Positions 35,662 through 43,846 of a stretch of DNA of 64,000 nt are shown piece by piece (position 1 is the first letter of the stretch; each line of letters opens with the position of its first letter). The notes under the pieces are model-generated. The model did not search any database and was not told the origin of the DNA. It was given only the letters and a program-made list of their open reading frames with translations. The position numbers and the translations under genes were made by a program. Origin of the DNA: Streptomyces sp. ISL-12 (GTDB lineage Bacteria > Actinomycetota > Actinomycetes > Streptomycetales > Streptomycetaceae). The stretch covers positions 1 to 64,000 of the forward strand of contig NZ_JAGGOO010000097.1 of NCBI RefSeq assembly GCF_018614415.1, read 5' to 3'.

Positions 35662-36036
35662 ATGGCCCGGAACAAGGTCCTCAGCGTATGGACCGCCTTC
35701 GTCACCGCCTTCCTGGCGCTGTGCACGGCGCTCGGACTCGTCACGACGACCGCCGCGGCGGCGGTACCGCAGAGCGAGACCGCACGCAACAGCGAGCGCG
35801 ACGTCCCCGCGGCGACGGCCCCGGCGATGTCCCCGCGTTCCTGGCCACGGGCCGGCGCCCTGCCGCCCACGATGAAGCAGCGCATCCGGGCCGAGGCCCA
35901 CGGCACGTCCCCCAGCTGCCGCCACCGTCCCGCCACCGACGCGGTCGCCGCGGCCCACTCCGCCGCCCTGTGCGACACGGCCGGACCGACGGAAGCGGAA
36001 CCTCTGGCTCCGACCGACCCGCCGCTACAACGCTGA
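35662..36036 (+). CDS. Small secreted protein (DUF6344-like)
   Basis: The 124-residue protein begins MARNKVLSVWTAFVTAF behind GTGAGGGG. A signal-like hydrophobic segment ends ALGLVTTTAAAA, consistent with export. The mature part is short, Ala/Pro-rich and has Cys residues (SCRHRP and LCDTAG) that may form a disulfide. The N-terminus resembles Streptomyces DUF6344 proteins, but that assignment is from memory. Function unknown. Confidence 0.65.
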   Translation: MARNKVLSVWTAFVTAFLALCTALGLVTTTAAAAVPQSETARNSERDVPAATAPAMSPRSWPRAGALPPTMKQRIRAEAHGTSPSCRHRPATDAVAAAHSAALCDTAGPTEAEPLAPTDPPLQR

Positions 36037-36063
36037 GGGGCCCACGAACCCTCGCATCCCACA

Positions 36064-36104
36064 GCGAAAAGGCCCGGCGCTCGTGGAGCGCCGGGCCTTT
36101 TCGC
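36064..36104. terminator. Strong bidirectional hairpin
   Basis: A perfect 19-bp stem GCGAAAAGGCCCGGCGCTC with loop GTG gives U-rich arms on both strands, and lies between the convergent secreted-protein and ferredoxin genes. Confidence 0.88.
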
Positions 36105-36116
36105 GTCGTGCTGCCG

Positions 36117-36311
36117 CTACTGACCGTCCGTGATGCTGATCGCCTGCGACGGGCACTGTTCGGCCGCCTCCCGCACGCGCGGGTCGTCCCCGGTGTCCTC
36201 GCGCCCCGGGATGACGGCGCCGAACCCGTCCACCGTGGTGAAGACGGAGCCCACCCGGTACACACAGTCGGCGGAGCCGTAACAGAGATCCTGATCGACG
36301 GTGACCTTCAT
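36117..36311 (-). CDS. [3Fe-4S]-type ferredoxin
   Basis: The 64-residue protein begins MKVTVDQDLCYGSADC. Three cysteines in a C-x5-C arrangement plus a later C-P (EQCPSQAI) bind a [3Fe-4S] cluster, as in ferredoxins that serve cytochromes P450. No P450 or reductase gene is nearby, so its partner is elsewhere. GGAGG lies about nine bases before the ATG. Confidence 0.9.
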   Translation of the reverse strand: MKVTVDQDLCYGSADCVYRVGSVFTTVDGFGAVIPGREDTGDDPRVREAAEQCPSQAISITDGQ

Positions 36312-36439
36312 ACGCGCGACTCCCTCCCCGTCAACGACCCCTCGCACCAGGCTAGTAGGGCCCCACGGCCGACGGAACAAGCCGCGGGAGCCGTATCTTG
36401 AGCGGGCACGACGAACCTGAACGAGAGGTGGTGAGCCGG

Positions 36440-37201
36440 ATGAGCCGCCGCGTCACCGTCGTCACGGCCGTCCACGCCCCGTCCGCCCCCTTCCTCCAGG
36501 ACGCGTACGCCTCCCTGCGCGCCCAGGAGTTGCCCGACGGCTGGGAATGGCAGTGGCTCGTCCAGGAGGACGGCCGGACGGACGACGTACGCCGCTGTGT
36601 CCCGGCCGATCCCCGGGTGACGTTCCGGCAGGGCCGGGCGGACCGGGCGGGCGGTCCCGGTGTGGCCCGGACCATCGCGCTGGCCCGCGCGGAGGGCGAG
36701 TACGTGAGGATCCTCGACGCCGACGACCGGCTCACCGCCGGGGCGCTCGCCCGTGACCTGGCGGTTCTGGAGGCCGACGCCACGATCGGGTGGGTGACCT
36801 CCCGCGTCCTGGACCTCATGCCCGACGGTTCGACGGCCGGCTTCCCGGGCGACCCGGACCCCGGCCCCATCGAGCGGAACTCCCTCCTCACCGCCTGGCA
36901 GGCCGACGGCTTCCGCGCCCCGGTCCACCCGGCGACCCTCTGCGTCCGCCGCGACCTGCTCCTCGCCCTCGGCGGCTGGATGGCCCTGCCCGCCTCGGAG
37001 GACACGGGCCTCCTGCTCGCCCTGAACGCCGTCAGCCGCGGGTGGTTCACCGAAGAGGCGGGCCTGCTCTACCGCAAGTGGGAGGGGCAGGTGACCGGGC
37101 AGGCGGCGCACGTGGACCCGGCGGAGCGGGACGCGCGCATGCGGGTGATCGAGGCACGCGCCCGGGCACTGGCCGGCCTGGGGTGGGGAGACACCACCTG
37201 A
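36440..37201 (+). CDS. Family 2 glycosyltransferase
   Basis: The 253-residue protein has the GT-A nucleotide-binding start VTVVTAVHAPSAPFLQDAYASL, the acidic QEDGRTDD region and the DXD-like ILDADDRL, then HPATLCVRRDLLLALGGW and SEDTGLLLAL. It should transfer a sugar from a nucleotide donor; the acceptor is unknown. The ATG at 36440 has GAGAGG upstream; two earlier in-frame starts are weaker. The neighbouring convergent FkbM methyltransferase suggests a glycan- or small-molecule-modifying context. Confidence 0.82.
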   Translation: MSRRVTVVTAVHAPSAPFLQDAYASLRAQELPDGWEWQWLVQEDGRTDDVRRCVPADPRVTFRQGRADRAGGPGVARTIALARAEGEYVRILDADDRLTAGALARDLAVLEADATIGWVTSRVLDLMPDGSTAGFPGDPDPGPIERNSLLTAWQADGFRAPVHPATLCVRRDLLLALGGWMALPASEDTGLLLALNAVSRGWFTEEAGLLYRKWEGQVTGQAAHVDPAERDARMRVIEARARALAGLGWGDTT

Positions 37202-37205
37202 TCGG

Positions 37206-38153
37206 CTACGGCAGCGTCTCGGCGTCCACCCGCGAGAAGACCAGCTCCGTCTCCCCCACGAGCGGCCCCCGCCACCGCACCGGGGCGGCGGGCCCCTCCC
37301 GGAGCGCCCTGAGGGAGTCGGCGGGCGCGTAGCCGTTGGTCATCCGGTAGGCGTGGAAACCCGCCGCGGCGAACGTGCCCATCAGTTCCTCGGCACAGTC
37401 GCCGAGCCGCGCCATCCGCTCCGGCGTCACCTCGACACAGACCTCGGCATCCGGCCGCAGCGCGCCGAGCAGCGGCGCCAGGCCGCGTACGACGCTCCCC
37501 TCCGCGCCCTCCACGTCGATCTTGACGACCCGCGCACCGGCGACCTCCCGGTCGGTCAGCAGTTCCGTCAGCGGCACCGCCTCCGTCTCGAAGACCGACT
37601 CGGCCGGACCGTCGTACGGAACGATGCTGTTGGCCCCCATGTTGTGGGAACTGGCCAGTACGAAGGTGAGCCGCTCGCGCCGGTCGGCGACCGCCGAGTT
37701 CACCGCCCGGACGTTGGCGCAGCCGTTCAGCCGGAGATTGCGCAGCAGGTGCCCGTGGAACGCGGGCGAGGCTTCCACGGCCACCACCCGGCCCGTACCG
37801 CCGACGAGCCGGGAGGCGAGGACGGTGAAGACGCCGATGTTGGCCCCGACGTCGACGAACGTGTCGCCCGGCCCGAGCCGGCGCCGGAGCCACCCGGTCA
37901 GGTGCGGCTCCCAGACACCGAAGAGATAGAGGTACCGCTGGATCAGGTCGGTGGTGTCCACCGCGAACCGGCCTCCGAAGCGGTCCTCGACGACGCGCCG
38001 CCGGGGGTGCTCGCGCAGGTACGGGTCGAGGAAGCGGCCGGCCAGCGCCGCCTTGCCGAGGAAACCCGGGGCGTCCCGCACGTACCGGCGTCCGAGGGTC
38101 ACCGCGGTCTCCAGGGCCTCCGTGCTGCCACCGCTCGTCCGCTCACTGCTCAT
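37206..38153 (-). CDS. FkbM-family methyltransferase
   Basis: The 315-residue protein begins MSSERTSGGSTEALET behind AAGGGGAG; a very long in-frame extension through the nSTAND gene on the other strand is rejected. The S-adenosylmethionine site is DTFVDVGANIGVFTVLASRLVG, followed by VVAVEASPAFHGHLLRNLRLNG and the FkbM signature VVKIDVEGAEGSVVRGL. Such enzymes O-methylate sugars or polyketides. Its gene ends five bases from the convergent glycosyltransferase stop. Confidence 0.88.
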   Translation of the reverse strand: MSSERTSGGSTEALETAVTLGRRYVRDAPGFLGKAALAGRFLDPYLREHPRRRVVEDRFGGRFAVDTTDLIQRYLYLFGVWEPHLTGWLRRRLGPGDTFVDVGANIGVFTVLASRLVGGTGRVVAVEASPAFHGHLLRNLRLNGCANVRAVNSAVADRRERLTFVLASSHNMGANSIVPYDGPAESVFETEAVPLTELLTDREVAGARVVKIDVEGAEGSVVRGLAPLLGALRPDAEVCVEVTPERMARLGDCAEELMGTFAAAGFHAYRMTNGYAPADSLRALREGPAAPVRWRGPLVGETELVFSRVDAETLP

Positions 38154-38477
38154 CCGCTCCCCTTCGCGCGCATCGGGGCGATCGGCGTCGCGCCGTCCGG
38201 TACCGGTCCCTCCCCTCGTGCGGACCGGTACCGAACGGTGCGAACGGGATCGGCCCGTCCCGTACGGGCATGGGCCGAGGTCTGGCCGAGTTCGCGAGAT
38301 GCCGCTGCCGCGATCCCCGTGGGGGGGGGCGGCGCCGCGGTCCTGCGATCCTGCCAGCGATCGCTTCCGCCGGGGAGGGTCCGGATCCGGATTACCCCCT
38401 TCGTCGCAGGTCAGACGTATAGAGTGGGTTTTCCGGTCCGGACGTCCAGACGGCGGGGGAGGTAAAGGGGTGGGACC
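38154..38477. other. Divergent gap between FkbM and nSTAND genes
   Basis: No gene is seen. The gap has an 11-bp perfect inverted repeat (38199-38232), a run of nine G (38331-38339) and a TAGAGT hexamer (38420-38425) that may be the -10 element of the right-hand gene. Confidence 0.5.
38199..38232. promoter_or_regulatory. Inverted repeat upstream of the FkbM gene
   Basis: GGTACCGGTCC (38199-38209) and its exact complement (38222-38232) flank a 12-base spacer, 46-79 bases upstream of the FkbM start. It may be an operator or leader hairpin. Confidence 0.5.
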
Positions 38478-41400
38478 TTGAACTCCGACTCGGGGACACG
38501 TACGGCCTTCGCCGAGCGCCTCGCGCTGCTGTACAGGGAAGCCGGCAATCCGCCCCTCAAGCGGGTGGCCGAGGCGGTCGACCGGTTGCACCGGGTCGAC
38601 GAACGCGGCCGGCCCGTGCGCGTGTCGGCGCAGCGGATCAGTGACTGGCGACGGGCGAAGAACGTACCCGCGCAGTTCACCGCGCTCGCGGCCGTGCTGC
38701 ACGTCCTGATCCCCGCGGCCCGGCGCGCACGGCCCACCCCGGTGTCCAAGGGCCTGTACGACCTGGCCCAGTGGCAGCGCCTGTGGGAGCACGCGCTGGC
38801 CGATCCGGCCGGCGACCGCCCCGAGGCCCCGGGCGAGGCGGCGGACGGCCGTCCCGCCGAGACCGCGGACATCGGCGGTGTGTGCCCTTACCGGGGGCTG
38901 GCCGCGTACCGGCAGCAGGACGCCCGGTGGTTCTTCGGCCGGGAGCGGAGCAGGGACGACCTCGTCGCCCAGGTCCGCGCGGCGGAGCGGACGGGCGGCA
39001 TGGTCGCGCTCGTCGGCGCGTCGGGAGCGGGCAAGTCCTCCCTGCTGAACGCGGGCCTGGTGCCCGCCTTCCAGACCGGGGGAGCCGATGCCAGGAGGGT
39101 GCTGTACCTGGTGCCCGGGGGTGCGCCCCTCAAGGAGCTGACCCGCCGGATTCCCCAGCTCGCCGAGGTCGTCCCGGCACCGGCGCCCCCGGCGGACGCC
39201 ACCGGCCCGGCGGAGCCCGCGGCGCCCTCGGACGCGGCGGAACAGGCCACGAGTACGGCGGACCCAGGAACCGGAACCCCCGCCTTCGCCCACGCCGTAC
39301 GGCAGGCCGTCACCGCGTGGGCGGCGGCCGACGGAAGCGAAGCCTCCGTATCCGCCGCCCGGGCGACGGCCGACGGAAACGAAGCCTCCGCACCCGCCGC
39401 CCGCCCGCTGATCATCGTCGACCAGTTCGAGGAGACCTTCGCCCTCTGCCCCGACGAGGCGGAGCGGCGCGCGTTCATCCAGACCCTGCACGCGATGTGC
39501 TCCCGCCCCGACTCCGGCGAGCCGCCCCCCGCCTGCGTCCTCATCGGCGTCCGCGCGGACTTCTACGAGCAGTGCCTCGGCCACCCCCAGCTCGCCGACG
39601 CCCTCCAGCACCGCCACATGGTGCTCGGCCCGCTGACCACGGCGGAGCTGCGCGAGGCGGTGGCCGGCCCGGCCAGGGCCGTGGGCCTGGAGATCGAACC
39701 GGGCCTGGTGGAGCTGATCGTCCGGGAGGTCAGCGCCGACGGCCCGCACGGCGTGCACCACGCCGGCGTCCTGCCCCTGCTGTCCCATGCCCTGCTCGCC
39801 ACCTGGCAGCGCCGCAAGTCGGGCCGGCTGACCCTGGCCGGCTACCGCGCCGCCGGCGGCATCCAGCAGGCCGTGGCGACGACGGCGGAGCACGCCTGGG
39901 CCGGCCTCGACCCGGCCGCCCGCACCGCGGCACGGCAGTTGCTGCTCAGGCTGGTCCGGCTGAGCGAGGACACCCAGACCACCCGCAGACGGGGGACGCG
40001 CCGCGGACTGGCCGAGGAGTCGAAGGACCCCGGCAAGACCGAGGAGTCCCTCGAAGCGCTGGTCCGCGCCCGGCTGGTGACGCTCGACGCGGAGTCCGTG
40101 GAGATCACCCACGAGGCGCTGCTGCACGCCTGGCCCCGGCTGCGCGGCTGGATCGACGAGGACCGCGGCGGCCACCTGCTGCGCCAGCGGCTGGAGGAGG
40201 ACGGCCGGGCCTGGGAGGACTCCGGCCGCGACACGTCCCTGCTCTACCGGGGCTCGCGGCTGGAACAGGCCCACACCTGGGCGAAGTCCGCCGACGCCGT
40301 CTTCCTGACGCGCGGCGCCGCGGAGTTCCTGGCCGCGTCGGTACGGCTGCGCCGCCGCACCGTCCGGCTCAGCCGCGGCGCGGTGGCGGCGCTGATCGTG
40401 CTGGCGGTCGTGGCCGCGGCGTCGGCGGTGACCGCCTTCCAGCAGCGGGACGACGCGGTGTTCGCGCAGGTGTCCGCCGAGGCCGACCGCTTCCAGTACT
40501 CCGACCCCTCCCTCTCCGCCCAGCTCGACCTGGTGGCGCACGACCTGCGGCCCGGCGACGAGAGCACCCGCAACCGCCTCATATCCATCGTCAACGCCCC
40601 CTTGGCGACCCCCCTCACCGGCCACACCGGGGCCGTCTACCTCACCTCGTTCAGCCCGGACGGCCGGCTCCTGGCCACCGCCGCCTACGACCGCACGGTC
40701 CGCCTGTGGGACGTGGCGGACCCCGCCCGTCCCGAGGCCCTGGGCAAGCCGCTCACCGGCCACACCAGCTGGGTGAGCACCGCGGTCTTCAGTCCCGACG
40801 GCACGACCCTCGCCAGCGCCTCGGACGACGGCACGATCCGCCTGTGGGACGTACGGGACCCCGCCCGCCCGCGCCCCCTCGGCGCGCCCCTGACCGGCCA
40901 CACCGGCACCGTCTACCTGCTCGCCTTCCGCCCGGACGGCCACACCCTCGCCTCCGTCGGCAACGACCGCACCGTACGGCTGTGGAACGTCACCGACCCC
41001 GGCCGCGCCCGCCCGCTGGCCACCCTGACCGGCCACACCGACGCCGTACGGTCGGTGGCGTTCAGCCCCGACGGCCGTACCCTCGCCGCGGGCGGCGACG
41101 ACGACACGATCATGCTCTGGGACACGGCCGACCCGCGCCGCCCGCACCGTACCGGCAAGACGCTGACGGGCCACACGGGCACCGTGCACTCGGTCGCCTT
41201 CAGCCCCGACGGCCGCACCCTCGCCAGCGGCAGCGCCGACGACACCATCCGCCTCTGGAACGTCACCGACCCCCACCGCCCCACCGCCCTCGGCACCCCC
41301 CTCACCGGCCACACCGGCCCCGTCTGGTCCGTGGCCTTCAACTCCGCCGGGACCATGCTCGCCGCGGGCAGCGCCGACTCCACGGCGACCCTGTGGAACG

Positions 41401-42575
41401 TGCGCAACCCGGCGTACCCGTCGCAGGTCGGCGAACCGCTCGCGGGCAGCAGCGGGGAGATGTACGCCGTCGGCTTCAGCCCCGACGGACACACCCTGGC
41501 CACCGGGAGCGGCGACAACACCGTACGGCTGTGGTCGATCCCGACCTCGGACATGGTCGGCCGGACAGGAGCCTTCCGCCCGGACGGACGGGTGCTCGCC
41601 ACCGCGGCCCGCGACGGGAAGGTACGGCTGTGGGACGTCACGGACCCCGACCGCCCCCGGCCGCTGGGCGAGCCGTTCAGGCCCGCGGAGGGCGACGTGC
41701 GCTCCGTGGTCTTCTCCCCGGACGGCCGCACCCTCGCCGTCCTCACGGGCAGCCGCGCCGTCCAGCTGTGGGACGTCGCCGACACCGCGCACCCCGCCGC
41801 CCACGCCCCGCCCGTCCGGCTGCGCACCCGCTTCGCCGGCCCCGGCGCGCTCGCCTTCAGCCCGGACGGCCACACCCTGGCCACCGCCCGGGACGACCGC
41901 ACCGTCCAGCTGTGGGACGCGCGCGACCCGTCCCGCCTGCGCCCGCTGGGCACGCCGCTCACCGGCCCCACCGGTTACGTCAACTCCCTGGTCTTCAGCC
42001 CGGACGGCCACACCCTCGCCGGCGGGTCCGCCGACGGCACCATCCGCCTCTGGAACGTCTCGGCCGGCGGCCGGACCGGACGCGTCCTCGGCGAGCACAT
42101 CGGCCCGGTGAACACCCTCGCCTTCAGCCCGGACGGCCACACCCTGGCCAGCGGCAGCGACGACAGCACCGTCCGCCTCTGGACACTCGCCGGCGACGGC
42201 ACGGAGCAGCCGGTCGCCGCGCTCACCGGCCACACCGAGGCGGTGGTGTCCCTGACCTTCAGCCCGGACAGCCACACCCTGGCCAGCGGGGGCAACGACA
42301 ACACGGTCCGCCTCTGGGACGTCACCACCCCGTCCGACGCCACGCCCATCGGCCAGTCCCTGTCCCCCAACGCGAAGACGGGCAACTTCCTCTCCTTCAA
42401 CCCCCGCAGCAGGATGCTCGGGGTGTCGAGCGGCGTGGACACCGTGCGGCTGTGGAGCCTGGACGTCGACGAGGCGGTACGCCGCATCTGCTCCGCCACC
42501 CGCGACGTCCTCACCCCGGCCCGCTGGCACGAGTACCTGCCCCGCCTCTCCTACGACCCGCCCTGCGGCACCTGA
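38478..42575 (+). CDS. nSTAND1-type NTPase with N-terminal HTH-like domain and 14 WD40 repeats
   Basis: The 1,365-residue protein starts at TTG. Residues 1-85 form a helical HTH-like domain (RISDWRRAKNVPAQFTAL). The NTPase begins with the nSTAND1 hallmark CPYRGLAAYRQQDARWFFGRE, has Walker A GASGAGKSS (about 180-188) and a Walker B LIIVDQFEE (about 311-319), then helical segments to residue 620. A membrane-like segment follows (GAVAALIVLAVVAAASAVTAF, about 635-655). Residues about 713-1325 contain 14 WD-like repeats with SPDGxTLA and (V/I)RLW motifs, enough for two seven-bladed propellers. STAND NTPases act as signalling switches in conflict and stress responses; the trigger and output here are unknown. 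Confidence 0.85.
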   Translation: MNSDSGTRTAFAERLALLYREAGNPPLKRVAEAVDRLHRVDERGRPVRVSAQRISDWRRAKNVPAQFTALAAVLHVLIPAARRARPTPVSKGLYDLAQWQRLWEHALADPAGDRPEAPGEAADGRPAETADIGGVCPYRGLAAYRQQDARWFFGRERSRDDLVAQVRAAERTGGMVALVGASGAGKSSLLNAGLVPAFQTGGADARRVLYLVPGGAPLKELTRRIPQLAEVVPAPAPPADATGPAEPAAPSDAAEQATSTADPGTGTPAFAHAVRQAVTAWAAADGSEASVSAARATADGNEASAPAARPLIIVDQFEETFALCPDEAERRAFIQTLHAMCSRPDSGEPPPACVLIGVRADFYEQCLGHPQLADALQHRHMVLGPLTTAELREAVAGPARAVGLEIEPGLVELIVREVSADGPHGVHHAGVLPLLSHALLATWQRRKSGRLTLAGYRAAGGIQQAVATTAEHAWAGLDPAARTAARQLLLRLVRLSEDTQTTRRRGTRRGLAEESKDPGKTEESLEALVRARLVTLDAESVEITHEALLHAWPRLRGWIDEDRGGHLLRQRLEEDGRAWEDSGRDTSLLYRGSRLEQAHTWAKSADAVFLTRGAAEFLAASVRLRRRTVRLSRGAVAALIVLAVVAAASAVTAFQQRDDAVFAQVSAEADRFQYSDPSLSAQLDLVAHDLRPGDESTRNRLISIVNAPLATPLTGHTGAVYLTSFSPDGRLLATAAYDRTVRLWDVADPARPEALGKPLTGHTSWVSTAVFSPDGTTLASASDDGTIRLWDVRDPARPRPLGAPLTGHTGTVYLLAFRPDGHTLASVGNDRTVRLWNVTDPGRARPLATLTGHTDAVRSVAFSPDGRTLAAGGDDDTIMLWDTADPRRPHRTGKTLTGHTGTVHSVAFSPDGRTLASGSADDTIRLWNVTDPHRPTALGTPLTGHTGPVWSVAFNSAGTMLAAGSADSTATLWNVRNPAYPSQVGEPLAGSSGEMYAVGFSPDGHTLATGSGDNTVRLWSIPTSDMVGRTGAFRPDGRVLATAARDGKVRLWDVTDPDRPRPLGEPFRPAEGDVRSVVFSPDGRTLAVLTGSRAVQLWDVADTAHPAAHAPPVRLRTRFAGPGALAFSPDGHTLATARDDRTVQLWDARDPSRLRPLGTPLTGPTGYVNSLVFSPDGHTLAGGSADGTIRLWNVSAGGRTGRVLGEHIGPVNTLAFSPDGHTLASGSDDSTVRLWTLAGDGTEQPVAALTGHTEAVVSLTFSPDSHTLASGGNDNTVRLWDVTTPSDATPIGQSLSPNAKTGNFLSFNPRSRMLGVSSGVDTVRLWSLDVDEAVRRICSATRDVLTPARWHEYLPRLSYDPPCGT
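40615..42450. repeat. WD40 repeat region, DNA-level repeats
   Basis: Fourteen units of about 129-140 bases encode the WD propeller blades. Several carry near-identical DNA blocks (for example TTCAGCCCCGACGGCCGCAC and CTCACCGGCCACACCGG), suggesting recombination among blades. Confidence 0.75.
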
Positions 42576-42661
42576 CCCCTCGGCATGACGCCGGTCACAG
42601 TGACCCGCGAGGAACGGGGAGTTGGCCGCACGGGACGCGGGGTGTTGTTACTCTGGCCACA

Positions 42662-42701
42662 GCCCGATCGCTGGTGCATCCCCCGTCGCCAGCGATCGGG
42701 C
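42662..42701 (+). terminator. Hairpin upstream of the DUF1330 gene
   Basis: GCCCGATCGCTGG pairs exactly with CCAGCGATCGGGC around a 14-base loop and is followed by GTTTGCG. It likely ends the long nSTAND transcript; a leader or operator role for the DUF1330 gene is an alternative. Confidence 0.6.
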
Positions 42702-42754
42702 GTTTGCGTTGCCATGCCCCCGCCGTACGGAGTTCGCCCGACCGGAAGGACGCC

Positions 42755-43102
42755 ATGCCCGCCTACGTCATAGCTCACCTGCAGGACGCCGCCCCGCACC
42801 CGGACATCGCCGAGTACATCGAGCGCATCCCCACCACCTTCGAGCCCTACGGCGGACGCTTCCTCGTGCACGTCACACCGCACGAGGTGAAGGAGGGCAG
42901 CTGGCCCGGCGCCGTCGTGGTGATCGGCTTCCCCGGCATCACCGAGGCACGGGCCTGGTGGGACTCCCCCGCCTACCAGGAGATCGCCCCGCTGCGCTCC
43001 CGGCACATCAAGGGCGACATCATCATGGTCGAAGGCGTCCCCGACGACTACGACCCCACCGCCACGGCAAAGGCGATGCGCGCGACCCTCCCCACCGACT
43101 GA
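42755..43102 (+). CDS. DUF1330-domain protein
   Basis: The 115-residue protein starts MPAYVIAHLQDAA behind GGAAGG and is one DUF1330 domain, a ferredoxin-like alpha/beta barrel fold. The diagnostic segments are FEPYGGRFLVH and VVIGFPGITEARAWWDSPAYQEI. The family is related to EthD/dabb-type folds, and its enzymatic role is unproven. The gene appears monocistronic between two hairpins. Confidence 0.87.
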   Translation: MPAYVIAHLQDAAPHPDIAEYIERIPTTFEPYGGRFLVHVTPHEVKEGSWPGAVVVIGFPGITEARAWWDSPAYQEIAPLRSRHIKGDIIMVEGVPDDYDPTATAKAMRATLPTD

Positions 43103-43121
43103 TCCCCCACGCCGGCTCCAC

Positions 43122-43145
43122 GGGCCCCGGTTCCCGCCGGGGCCC
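43122..43145 (+). terminator. Terminator of the DUF1330 gene
   Basis: GGGCCCCGG pairs with CCGGGGCCC around a 6-base loop, followed by TTCTGTCTG, 19 bases after the stop. Confidence 0.75.
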
Positions 43146-43162
43146 TTCTGTCTGCGCCTGCG

Positions 43163-43399
43163 TCACGGTTCGGGCAGCTCGGTGACGAACGTCCCGATGC
43201 CCGGCTGCATGTACGCCTACCCCGCCTTGCGCAGCTCCGTCAACACGCGCTTCGCCGTCACCTGGCTGATTCCGAACTCGTCACAGATGTCCATCGCGGA
43301 CGGAAGCCTGCCCTCGGGCGGATAGGTGCCGTCCATGATCCGCTCCGACATCACGGCGAAGACCTGCCGCCACCTCGGCACATCCGGCTCCCACTTCAT
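43163..43399 (-). pseudogene. GntR-family regulator interrupted by an in-frame TAG
   Basis: From the ATG at 43399 the frame encodes a GntR winged helix: PRWRQVFAVMSERIMDGTYPP, then LPSAMDICDEFGISQVTAKRVLTELRKAG. A TAG at 43219-43217 stops it directly after the recognition helix. Reading on in the same frame gives AYMQPGIGTFVTELPEP and TGA at 43165-43163, which is exactly the missing GntR wing (pattern GxGTFV). The amber codon stands where leucine is usual, so one base change (TTG to TAG) explains the loss. The 60-residue remaining product lacks the wing. A GTG at 43423 is an alternative start. Confidence 0.7.
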
Positions 43400-43648
43400 G
43401 ATCCTGAAGTTAGGCGGACTCACCCGGACACGCTAGATGAGACATCCAGACGACCTATACCACCTGTCCCGCAGCGGCTCTGCACGTGCAGGGCCCCGCG
43501 ATCGCGCGACCTACAGCTACTGCTCATGGCCTTCCAGGCCCGGAGCCATGCAATCGGCGTGCGGCCCCTGCCGCGAGGAACACGACTTGGTCCCGTACGC
43601 CGACCAGCCGTAACCGCCACCACCGCTGCCGGCCGTAGACAGGCGAAA

Positions 43649-43674
43649 ACCCCCGGCCCTGTCGGACCGGGGGT
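43649..43674 (-). terminator. Rho-independent terminator of tRNA-Ile
   Basis: ACCCCCGG-CC pairs with GG-CCGGGGGT around TGTC, and the minus strand continues TTTTCG. It lies ten bases past the tRNA. Confidence 0.8.
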
Positions 43675-43684
43675 CTTTTCACTG

Positions 43685-43758
43685 TGGGGCTAACAGGATT
43701 TGAACCTGTGGCCTCATCCTTATCAGGGATGCGCTCTAACCAACTGAGCTATAGCCCC
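43685..43758 (-). tRNA. tRNA-Ile(GAT)
   Basis: On the minus strand the gene runs GGGGCTATAGCTCAG ... TAGCCCCA, 74 bases, with anticodon loop CTGATAA giving GAT. Acceptor, D-, anticodon and T-stems pair fully; CCA is not encoded. Confidence 0.96.
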
Positions 43759-43846
43759 GCCGCGCTTGCGGTGTGTGTCCCGCGCGCTGACTCCTGAAGA
43801 TTAGCGCACGACGGGGGCAGGCCCAAAATCGGTTACCCGCGTGACC

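Noticed and set aside
37206..42530. A 1,774-codon minus-strand frame across FkbM and the nSTAND gene
   Set aside because: It is a mirror frame of the WD40 repeats; only its last 316 codons (from 38153) code for FkbM, which has its own ribosome-binding site.
43548..43613. Short plus-strand frame encoding CGPCREEH
   Set aside because: It is only 21 codons from ATG and has no clear ribosome-binding site; kept as a possible remnant in the findings, not as a gene.
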